From Flavobacterium fryxellicola (lineage in GTDB: Bacteria > Bacteroidota > Bacteroidia > Flavobacteriales > Flavobacteriaceae): a stretch of 64,000 nt of DNA. The notes beneath the pieces are model-generated. The model saw only the letters and a program-made list of their open reading frames with translations, did not search any database and had not been told where the DNA came from. A program made the translations under genes and the position numbers. This document shows, piece after piece, positions 56,213 to 64,000 of the stretch (position 1 is the stretch's first letter; each line of letters begins with the position of its first letter). The DNA is taken from NCBI RefSeq assembly GCF_900143245.1, contig NZ_FRDK01000005.1:62001-126000 (forward strand), in the 5' to 3' direction.

Positions 56213-57148
56213 TTATTTCCTAGGCAGGAAAATCTCTGCCATCATACATCTGGCGCTTCCGCCACCGCACGCTTCAATTGTATCTAAGCTCGAACTCAAA
56301 ATTTCAGCATGTTTTTCTAATTGTTCGATCTGCTTTGGCGTTAACGCTTGATGCGCTGCAGCACTCATTACTAAATATCTTTTCTCATTACTTCCACGAA
56401 CTTCAAGCATATTCCCTGCAAAATTGTTCATTTGGGCTTCAGTAATTACAATAATTTCTTTGCCATTTTCCTTAAGATTATCAAGAACCATTTTGCGTTC
56501 TTTTTTATCATCGATACAATCCGAACAAATTACAGCAAAAGTTTCGCCTAAGCACATCATTACATTAGTGTGATAAATTAATTTTCGTTCTCCATCGACG
56601 GTTTGAAAAGCTTCAAAAATTACGGGAGCATAATCAAAATCTTCGCAAAATTCGATAAACAATTCTTCATCTGCTCTTGGTGACAAAGCGCAATAAGCTT
56701 TACTATTTGCTCTGTCTAAAAGTAAACTTCCTGTTCCCTCTAAGAAAAAACCATCTTCCTCTGCCGATGTGTAGTCTACAATGTTAGAGATAACAAAACC
56801 TTTGTCCTCCAGCATATCTAGAATTTCTTCCCGACGTTCTTCCCGACGATTTTCGGCAAACATTGGATATAATGCCACATCACCATTCTCGTGAAATGAA
56901 ATCCAATTGTTTGGAAAAATGCTGTCTGGCGTATCTGGACTCAAGGTATCATCCACAACGGTTACATCAACACCAACTGCTCTTAATTTCTCGACAAAAA
57001 CATCGAATTCTTGTTGCGCCTTGGCATTTACGGTTGCTGGCAACAAACCGTCCAGTACTTTTTGGTAATAATTATTAACTGCGGTTTGTTCGTTCATTCG
57101 AAACGCAACGGGGCGAATCATAACTATGGAATTTGTGGTTTGTTTCAT
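56213..57148 (-). CDS. ctlX: CtlX-like amidinotransferase-fold hydrolase
   Basis: 311 residues from the ATG at 57148 (MKQTTNSIVMIRPVAFRMNEQTAVNNYYQ). A longer frame to 57184 lacks family similarity at its start. Pentein fold, with DSIFPNNWISFHENG, EGTGSLLLDR and catalytic Cys in ACGGGSARCMMAEIFLP. CtlX members are linked with arginine/citrulline metabolism in Bacteroidota; the exact substrate here is unproven. It lies 69 bp after the DDAH-like gene, giving a tandem of two different pentein-fold enzymes. Confidence 0.88.
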   Translation of the reverse strand: MKQTTNSIVMIRPVAFRMNEQTAVNNYYQKVLDGLLPATVNAKAQQEFDVFVEKLRAVGVDVTVVDDTLSPDTPDSIFPNNWISFHENGDVALYPMFAENRREERREEILDMLEDKGFVISNIVDYTSAEEDGFFLEGTGSLLLDRANSKAYCALSPRADEELFIEFCEDFDYAPVIFEAFQTVDGERKLIYHTNVMMCLGETFAVICSDCIDDKKERKMVLDNLKENGKEIIVITEAQMNNFAGNMLEVRGSNEKRYLVMSAAAHQALTPKQIEQLEKHAEILSSSLDTIEACGGGSARCMMAEIFLPRK

Positions 57149-57217
57149 GATTTTTATTTTATTTTTTGTTGCAACGCATTGCATTGCGTCTCTCCTACTA
57201 TGCGCCTCTATCTAAAA

Positions 57218-58132
57218 TTAATCCCTTTTTAAAGGTAAAGTCGTACATCGCAATAACCCTTCCTGTTTTGCGATTTCTGCGTACGGAATCTCTTCTACCA
57301 CAAAACCGTTTGCACGCAACCAATTGTTAAGTCGCGTAAAATTTCTTTCAGAAACTACTACATTGGTATCGATAGAAAAAACATTCGAATTCATGTTGTA
57401 CATTTCGTCTCTAGTGATATGAAATAGATTGTCTTTTCCAAAAAGATGAACTAAAAACAAATAGTCTGCTTCCTCGCGGAAACCATTTTTGTAAATAATC
57501 CCTTTGTCATTCCCTACGGGTTGAAAACAACAATCTAAATGCAAGGCATTATCGCGGGCATCAATTTTGGATTTAACCAAATCAAATTCTTTGACAATTT
57601 TATTAGGAAATAATTCTTTAATGTATTGAACTCCGTGCACGTTTGTTCGTGCAGTAATGTACTCTTTATAATCACTTCCTTTATAAGTACCAATAAAAAT
57701 ATACTCATTCCACAACATAACATCACCTCCTTCGATGTGAACTTCCTCGGGTGGACGAACAACTTTTTTAGGATTAATTTGATCGATGACGTATTGAATC
57801 GCATCTAATTCTCGTTCGCGATCCGGTAAAATATTAGATTTTACAAAAACATCATCAATAACAAAACCAATATCTCTGGTAAATATTTGATTGTAATTTT
57901 CGATCTGCTCTGGACGAAAAACCGTTACATCATATTTTTTCAACACCGTATTAAATGCCTCCATTTCATTTATCATATCCAGCTCCTTTGGGTAGGTTCC
58001 CGCTAAGATATGCTCTAATGATTTTGGATCGTAGGCCTCTTCAGCCTTTGGAGTAGGTCCATTATCAACGGCCGAACCAAGCACTACTGCCCTCAGTCTC
58101 GAAGTTTCATTATTTACCTTTAATTCTAACAT
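57218..58132 (-). CDS. Arginine deiminase/DDAH-like amidinotransferase-family hydrolase
   Basis: 304 residues, pentein fold. Motifs FTRDIGFVIDDVFVKSNIL, EVHIEGGDVMLWNEYIFIG, DNALHLDCCFQPVG with the catalytic His, and catalytic Cys in GLLRCTTLPL near the C-terminus. It probably hydrolyses a guanidino or N-methyl-arginine type substrate to citrulline. Its -7 core overlaps the gltA terminator region. Followed by ctlX on the same strand. Confidence 0.88.
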   Translation of the reverse strand: MLELKVNNETSRLRAVVLGSAVDNGPTPKAEEAYDPKSLEHILAGTYPKELDMINEMEAFNTVLKKYDVTVFRPEQIENYNQIFTRDIGFVIDDVFVKSNILPDRERELDAIQYVIDQINPKKVVRPPEEVHIEGGDVMLWNEYIFIGTYKGSDYKEYITARTNVHGVQYIKELFPNKIVKEFDLVKSKIDARDNALHLDCCFQPVGNDKGIIYKNGFREEADYLFLVHLFGKDNLFHITRDEMYNMNSNVFSIDTNVVVSERNFTRLNNWLRANGFVVEEIPYAEIAKQEGLLRCTTLPLKRD

Positions 58133-58149
58133 ATCTTTTTAGCTTTTGG

Positions 58150-58157
58150 CAAATATA
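58150..58157 (-). promoter_or_regulatory. -7 promoter core for the DDAH-like gene
   Basis: TATATTTG on the minus strand, 17 nt before the ATG at 58132, immediately after the T tract of the gltA terminator, so the gltA terminator and this promoter are packed together. Confidence 0.55.
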
Positions 58158-58158
58158 A

Positions 58159-58188
58159 AAAAAGCTTCACAAATTCGTGAAGCTTTTT
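58159..58188 (-). terminator. gltA terminator
   Basis: AAAAAGCTTCAC (58188-58177 on the minus strand) pairs perfectly with GTGAAGCTTTTT (58170-58159), 6-nt loop, then more T residues. Starts 10 nt after the gltA stop. Confidence 0.88.
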
Positions 58189-58197
58189 AAACTGATT

Positions 58198-59481
58198 TTA
58201 TCTTTTATCTGTTGGAACAAAATCCCTCAAAGGATGTCCCGTATAAATTTGTCTTGGTCTTCCTATTGGCTCTTTATTTTCACGCATTTCTTTCCATTGT
58301 GCGATCCAACCTGGTAAACGACCTATGGCAAACATCACCGTAAACATATCTGTAGGAATTCCTAATGCTCTGTAGATGATCCCAGAATAGAAATCAACAT
58401 TTGGATATAAATTTCTGGATTTAAAATATTCGTCTTCCAGAGCAGCTTCTTCTAGTTTTTTAGCTATGGCAAGGATTGGATCCTCAACTCCCAATGTGGC
58501 TAAAACCTCATTGGCAGCTTTCTTGATAATTTTTGCTCTTGGATCGAAATTTTTATAAACTCTATGACCAAAACCCATTAAACGGAAGGGATCATTTTTA
58601 TCTTTGGCTTTAGCCATGTATTTATCAGCATCACCACCATTCCTATGAATTTCCTCTAACATTTCCAGCACCGCTTGATTTGCTCCACCATGCAATGGTC
58701 CCCAAAGTGCAGAAACTCCTGCCGATATTGAAGCAAACAATCCTGCGTGAGAGGATCCTACCATTCTAACAGTAGAGGTAGAACAGTTCTGTTCGTGATC
58801 ACCGTGAAGTATGAATAATTTATCCAATGCATCGATAACTATAGGATTTGCAGCGTACGGCTCAGTAGGCAATTCGAACATTAATCGCATAAAATTTTCA
58901 ACATATCCTTTGGTATTATCATAATAATTCAAAGGATAACCCATGCTTTTTCTGTAGGTCCAAGTTGCTATTACCATGAATTTACCCATAGTTTTACAAA
59001 CGGCCTCATACATTTCTTTTTCATTATCAACATTAACCGATTTCGGGTTAAATGCAGTCAATGCACTCGTCAAAGCTGCTAAAACGCCCATTGGATGCGC
59101 TGTTTTAGGAAAGCCATCAATGATGCTCTTCATCTCTTCATTGACCAACGTGTATTTCCTGATATCAGTTTCAAATTGCGCTAACTGCTTCATGTTTGGC
59201 AATTCTCCAAAAATCAAAAGGTAAGACACTTCTAGAAAATCAGCTTTTGCTGCTAAATCTTCTATTGAATAGCCTCTATAACGAAGAATTCCTAATTCTC
59301 CATCAAGAAAAGTGATATCACTTTTGCAGGAACCTGAATTTTTATAGCCCGGATCAAGCGTAATAATACCGGTTAAATCACGTAATTTGTTAATATCGAT
59401 GGCAACTTCGTTTTCACTCCCTACGACTACAGGAAGCTCAATTTTCTTTCCATCAATTTCTAATGTTGCTATTTTTGACAT
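58198..59481 (-). CDS. gltA: Citrate synthase
   Basis: 427 residues, the type II (hexameric-type) length. N-terminal region with ITLDPGYKNSGSCKSDITFLDGELGILRYRGYSIEDLA. Catalytic residues in HGDHEQNCSTSTVRMVGSSHAG, WGPLHGGANQAVLEML, MGFGHRVYKNFDPRA and YPNVDFYSG. Condenses acetyl-CoA and oxaloacetate in the TCA cycle. Monocistronic: own -7 core upstream, strong terminator downstream. Confidence 0.97.
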   Translation of the reverse strand: MSKIATLEIDGKKIELPVVVGSENEVAIDINKLRDLTGIITLDPGYKNSGSCKSDITFLDGELGILRYRGYSIEDLAAKADFLEVSYLLIFGELPNMKQLAQFETDIRKYTLVNEEMKSIIDGFPKTAHPMGVLAALTSALTAFNPKSVNVDNEKEMYEAVCKTMGKFMVIATWTYRKSMGYPLNYYDNTKGYVENFMRLMFELPTEPYAANPIVIDALDKLFILHGDHEQNCSTSTVRMVGSSHAGLFASISAGVSALWGPLHGGANQAVLEMLEEIHRNGGDADKYMAKAKDKNDPFRLMGFGHRVYKNFDPRAKIIKKAANEVLATLGVEDPILAIAKKLEEAALEDEYFKSRNLYPNVDFYSGIIYRALGIPTDMFTVMFAIGRLPGWIAQWKEMRENKEPIGRPRQIYTGHPLRDFVPTDKR

Positions 59482-59518
59482 AATATATTGAAAATAAACT
59501 TTTAAAATAATAATTTAT

Positions 59519-59526
59519 CAAATCTA
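59519..59526 (-). promoter_or_regulatory. -7 promoter core for gltA
   Basis: TAGATTTG on the minus strand, 37 nt before the gltA ATG, matching TAnnTTTG. No -33 TTG at normal spacing. Confidence 0.5.
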
Positions 59527-59582
59527 GGGAATTAAACACTAATTAAAAAGAGAATTCCACAACGAAATTGTTAAATATTACC

Positions 59583-59615
59583 AAAAAAAGCCACTCACAG
59601 TACGTGAATGGCTTT
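59583..59615 (-). terminator. eno terminator
   Basis: Minus strand AAAGCCATTCAC (59615-59604) pairs with GTGAGTGGCTTT (59598-59587) with one G-U pair, followed by T residues. 22 nt past the eno stop. Confidence 0.85.
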
Positions 59616-59636
59616 AAATAAAAATATCGTAGGAAT

Positions 59637-60947
<1,311 letters not shown>

Positions 60948-60955
60948 TTAAAACA

Positions 60956-60963
60956 CAAATATA
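60956..60963 (-). promoter_or_regulatory. -7 promoter core for eno
   Basis: TATATTTG on the minus strand, 26 nt before the eno ATG. The remaining stretch to carA (60964-61510) is non-coding; one 90-codon frame there has no recognisable features. Confidence 0.6.
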
Positions 60964-61510
60964 TTCTATCTTTTTGATTCATTTAATGAAAACAATGAAT
61001 CTTATTAACGAAAACGTTGTAATTACTTGTAGAAAATAGATACCTCCAGTTTTGCATAAAAAAGAAGATGAAAAATTTCATAATTTTCCTTTACCGCAAT
61101 CTAAAACTATAAAATATAATTAAAACTCAAAAACTGAAAGTTCGAAAAAGAATTTAGTGCTGCACATACCTTACTAAATTGATGAAAATTAATTACTAAT
61201 AGTGATCATTTTAAACTTCCGTACAATTCCTTTTCGGCTTCCAAAAAAAAGGTTTTAGTGATTTAACTCTAATCCATGATTAGAAACTACAACTCTTACT
61301 TAAATGAGAAGAAGAGACCATCTAAATGCCATTCCATCAAAAAAATAAAAGAAATACAACAATTTGCCGCGGAAAACGAACCAAATTTTAAATACAAAAA
61401 GAATAATAAGCGATAGCAATCAATCTGTAAAATCGGCATTAAAACGTAAATCATAACACATAATTTCAGTAATAAAAGACGTGCATAGTAATTCAATACC
61501 AATTTAAAAG

Positions 61511-61547
61511 TAAAAAGGGATTGACTTTTTGACAAAAGACAATCCCT
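61511..61547 (-). terminator. carA terminator
   Basis: Minus strand AGGGATTG (61547-61540) pairs with CAATCCCT (61523-61516), 16-nt loop, then TTTTTACTTTT. About 50 nt past the carA stop. Confidence 0.7.
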
Positions 61548-61595
61548 AAGTATTTTAATATGAAGCATTTAATACTGTATGGCAACTAAAAAAAG

Positions 61596-62696
61596 TTACC
61601 CTTTAATATTCTCAATAAATTGATCAAATAAATAAGAGGAATCATGAGGACCTGGACTGGCTTCTGGGTGGTACTGAACAGAAAAACAATTTTTGTTTTT
61701 CATACGCATTCCCGCTACAGTTCCATCATTAAGATGTACATGTGTGATTTCTAACTCCAGATGACTCTCTAATTCTTCTTTATTTACAGAAAAACCATGG
61801 TTTTGAGAAGTAATTTCGCCTTTTCCTGTAATGATATTTTTTACAGGATGGTTTATACCTCTATGTCCATTAAACATTTTGTATGTCGAAACTCCATTAG
61901 CCAAACCAATTACTTGATGACCAAGACAGATCCCAAATAAAGGTTTATTATTTTCAATAATTACTTTGGCTACTTCAATCGCACTTGAAAGTGGCTCTGG
62001 ATCTCCAGGACCATTAGATAAGAAATAACCATCCGGATTGAAGGACTCCATATCCTGATAGGATGAATTAAAAGGAAAAACTTTTATATAGCAATCTCTT
62101 TCAGCAAGATTCCGAAGAATATTCATTTTGATTCCTAAATCAAGAGCCGAAATTTTGTAGGTCGCATTTTCATCACCGTAAAAATAAGCTTCCTTTGTAG
62201 ATACCTTAGAAGCCAACTCTAACCCATTCATGTCAGGAACTTTTGCTAATGCCTCCTTTAACTCTTCAACAGTAGAACCATCCGTACAAATGACTGCATT
62301 CATAGCTCCATTTTCACGAATATAACTCACCAAAGCTCTTGTATCAACATCAGAAATGCAAATAAGATTTTGTTCTATAAAGTAATTTTCTAAACTTCCT
62401 GATGCGTCTTCGCGTGAATAATTAAAGCTGAAATTTTTACAAACTAAACCTGAGATTTTAATACTGCTAGATTCAATTTCCTTTTCATTTACACCATAAT
62501 TTCCGATGTGGGCATTGGTCGCCACCATTATTTGACCAAAATAAGAGGGATCTGTAAATATCTCTTGGTAACCAGTCATTCCGGTATTAAAACAAACCTC
62601 TCCAAAAGTAGTTCCACTGATTCCAATGGATTTACCGTGAAAAATAGTTCCGTCACTTAGTAAGAGTATCGCGCTTTGTCGTGTTGTATATTTCAT
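61596..62696 (-). CDS. carA: Carbamoyl-phosphate synthase, glutaminase subunit
   Basis: 366 residues. N-terminal CPSase small-chain domain (LLLSDGTIFHGKSIGISG, FNTGMTGYQEIFTDPSYFGQI). C-terminal class I glutamine amidotransferase with catalytic Cys in PLFGICLGHQVIGLANG and the His-Glu pair in SVQYHPEASPGPHDS. Supplies ammonia to CarB for carbamoyl phosphate (arginine and pyrimidine pathways). No carB in this window. Has the best-spaced promoter of the region. Confidence 0.97.
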   Translation of the reverse strand: MKYTTRQSAILLLSDGTIFHGKSIGISGTTFGEVCFNTGMTGYQEIFTDPSYFGQIMVATNAHIGNYGVNEKEIESSSIKISGLVCKNFSFNYSREDASGSLENYFIEQNLICISDVDTRALVSYIRENGAMNAVICTDGSTVEELKEALAKVPDMNGLELASKVSTKEAYFYGDENATYKISALDLGIKMNILRNLAERDCYIKVFPFNSSYQDMESFNPDGYFLSNGPGDPEPLSSAIEVAKVIIENNKPLFGICLGHQVIGLANGVSTYKMFNGHRGINHPVKNIITGKGEITSQNHGFSVNKEELESHLELEITHVHLNDGTVAGMRMKNKNCFSVQYHPEASPGPHDSSYLFDQFIENIKG

Positions 62697-62771
62697 TCGT
62701 TGATTTCTATTATTTTTTTAATAGTTTCATGGAACTAGAAAAACTGGTTTCATGCGTAGTTAGATATTTTG

Positions 62772-62802
62772 CAAACTTAATTCTTTAAAGCAATGGTTGC
62801 AA
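62772..62802 (-). promoter_or_regulatory. carA promoter with both -33 and -7 elements
   Basis: TTG (62802-62800), 20-nt spacer, TAAGTTTG (62779-62772). This fits the Bacteroidota consensus well. Leader to the ATG is about 70 nt. The rest of 62803-63046 holds no gene. Confidence 0.7.
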
Positions 62803-63046
62803 TGTTTTTAAAATTATTATTTTTTAAAAAGTATAAAGCAGCTCGAAATTCGTGTTTTAAGAAATCTCACTTTTAGTATAATATCAGCTGCAATAATAGT
62901 AAAAAATACATCGACTCCTAGTTCAGGTCATATCACAATTCAAATTGGAGATAACAAAAAAAGTAACAAAAAAGCCACTTAGAAAAGCGAGTCGGATATT
63001 CTATTACAAAAAACTGTTCCTGAATCATTTCCTTTAAAAAAATATC

Positions 63047-63081
63047 AAAAAAAAAGGATAAACTATTATTAGCTTATCCTT
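63047..63081 (-). terminator. Terminator of the rpoA-rplQ operon
   Basis: Minus strand AAGGATAA (63081-63074) pairs with TTATCCTT (63061-63054), 12-nt loop, then a run of T residues. 29 nt past the rplQ stop. Confidence 0.85.
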
Positions 63082-63109
63082 GATTTTTATAGAGTGATTA
63101 TTTTCATAA

Positions 63110-63625
63110 TTACTCAGCAGTATCAGTAGTTGGTTCAGTTTTTTTTGATCCTTCGCTTGCGCTTGAATCTGCAACTGAAGCTTCCGTAGCTTCATCAGCT
63201 TTTTTGGCTTTACCACCACGACGCCTTTTTGCTTTTTTAACTTCTTTTTTACCACCGTTGTAAAGTTCATTAAAATCTACTAGTTCGATCATTGCCATAT
63301 CAGCATTATCTCCTAAACGATTTCCAACTTTAATGATACGAGTGTATCCACCGGGACGGTCTCCTACTTTAGCAGCTACGTCTCTGAACAGGTCAGTTAC
63401 GGCATATTTGCTACGCAAGTAAGCAAAAACGATACGACGATTGTGAGTCGTATCTTGTTTTGATTTTGTTATTAAAGGCTCAACAAATTGTTTAAGCGCT
63501 TTTGCTTTAGCAACAGTAGTGTTAATACGTTTGTGCTCAATAAGAGAACAAGCCATATTAGCTAACATAGATTTTCTATGTGCAGTCTGTCTGCTTAAGT
63601 GATTGAATTTTTTTCCGTGTCTCAT
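63110..63625 (-). CDS. rplQ: Ribosomal protein bL17 with charged C-terminal extension
   Basis: 171 residues. The first 120 or so are the conserved L17 domain ([81 protein letters not shown]). An extra tail follows: a Lys/Arg-rich part ([14 protein letters not shown]) and then an acidic Ser/Thr-rich end ([19 protein letters not shown]). Such tails are common in Bacteroidota L17. It follows rpoA by 36 bp, the usual end of the alpha operon. Confidence 0.98.
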   Translation of the reverse strand: MRHGKKFNHLSRQTAHRKSMLANMACSLIEHKRINTTVAKAKALKQFVEPLITKSKQDTTHNRRIVFAYLRSKYAVTDLFRDVAAKVGDRPGGYTRIIKVGNRLGDNADMAMIELVDFNELYNGGKKEVKKAKRRRGGKAKKADEATEASVADSSASEGSKKTEPTTDTAE

Positions 63626-63661
63626 TGCTTTATGAAATTTAATCCGCCTAAGCGGATTAGA

Positions 63662-64000
63662 TTATTCTTTATCTAGTTTGTATTTTGCTAAATCCATACC
63701 GAAGTTCAAATTTTTAACTGCAACAAGCTCATCAAGTTCAGTTAAAGATTTTTTACCAAAATTACGGAATTTCATTAGGTCATTTTTATTGAACGATACT
63801 AAATCACCAAGTGTATCAACTTCAGCCGCTTTCAAGCAATTTAATGCTCTAACAGAAAGATCCATATCAACAAGCTTAGTTTTAAGCAATTGTCTCATGT
63901 GTAATGACTCTTCATCATACGATTCTGTTTGTGCAATTTCGTCAGCCTCAAGTGTAATTCTTTCGTCAGAAAACAACATGAAATGGTGAATTAAAACTTT
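63662..64000 (-). CDS. rpoA: RNA polymerase alpha subunit, C-terminal part, cut by window edge
   Basis: The frame is open to base 64000 (reading [21 protein letters not shown]). The last 80 residues form the alpha C-terminal domain: [48 protein letters not shown]. This domain contacts UP elements and activators. It is the upstream partner of rplQ. Confidence 0.97.
   Translation of the reverse strand, partial: KVLIHHFMLFSDERITLEADEIAQTESYDEESLHMRQLLKTKLVDMDLSVRALNCLKAAEVDTLGDLVSFNKNDLMKFRNFGKKSLTELDELVAVKNLNFGMDLAKYKLDKE

Noticed and set aside
61296..61568. 90-codon minus-strand frame between eno and carA
   Set aside because: Contains the carA terminator hairpin, has no recognisable domain, and its composition looks like random A/T-rich sequence.
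63034..63270. Lysine-rich 78-codon frame at the end of rplQ
   Set aside because: It is the rplQ C-terminal tail read in a different frame, running through the terminator.

Overview
The window is from a low-GC member of the Bacteroidota, most likely a Flavobacterium or close relative. The evidence is a SusC/SusD outer-membrane pair, many Bacteroidota-type promoter cores (TAnnTTTG), an UpxY/NusG-like antiterminator in a capsule locus, and a housekeeping block (rpoA, rplQ, carA, eno, gltA, amidinotransferases, recR) that looks flavobacterial. Species cannot be named from sequence alone.

Layout. 1-3926 (minus): partial SusD-like lipoprotein and a complete SusC-like TonB-dependent transporter. 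4671-5411 (plus): a CpsB/Wzb-type PHP tyrosine phosphatase. 6041-52167 (minus): a roughly 46 kb exopolysaccharide/capsule locus bracketed by two Wza-Wzc export/kinase pairs. Reading in the direction of transcription it runs: wza2-wzc2, a WbpP-like epimerase, heptamer array 3 with a broken four-helix-bundle gene, ugd, upxY, an intrinsic terminator, rfbB, wbpO, manC, array 2 with a DUF559 gene, fcl, gmd, a decayed rfbB copy, rfbA, rfbC, wzx flippase, VioA/VioB-like genes, acyltransferases, glycosyltransferases, an EpsG-like polymerase, more glycosyltransferases, a PglC/PglD/PglE-like module, array 1, CapD/PglF-like dehydratase, then wza1-wzc1. 52241-64000: recR, a sodium:solute symporter, a CoA-binding protein, MarC, two amidinotransferase-fold hydrolases, gltA, eno, carA, rplQ and the end of rpoA.

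How the genes fit together. Precursor genes predict UDP-diNAc-bacillosamine (initiating sugar, PglC), dTDP-4-acetamido-4,6-dideoxyhexose, GDP-fucose, UDP-GlcA and UDP-GalNAcA. About seven glycosyltransferases build the repeat unit, Wzx flips it, EpsG/Wzy polymerises it, and Wza/Wzc export it under control of tyrosine phosphorylation. No rfbD and no phosphomannomutase gene is visible here.

The unusual content is non-coding or decaying. Three unrelated repeat arrays sit at the joints between sugar modules. Array 1 is made of units that can fold into a three-hairpin cloverleaf closed by an outer stem. Array 2 has paired palindromes with a DUF559 nuclease-like gene inside it. Array 3 is a duplicated composite of inverted heptanucleotide arrays around a nonsense-mutated four-helix-bundle gene. 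Four further genes or gene remnants in the locus (rfbB copy, serine-acetyltransferase-like gene, acyltransferases) are visibly broken, which fits frequent cassette turnover.
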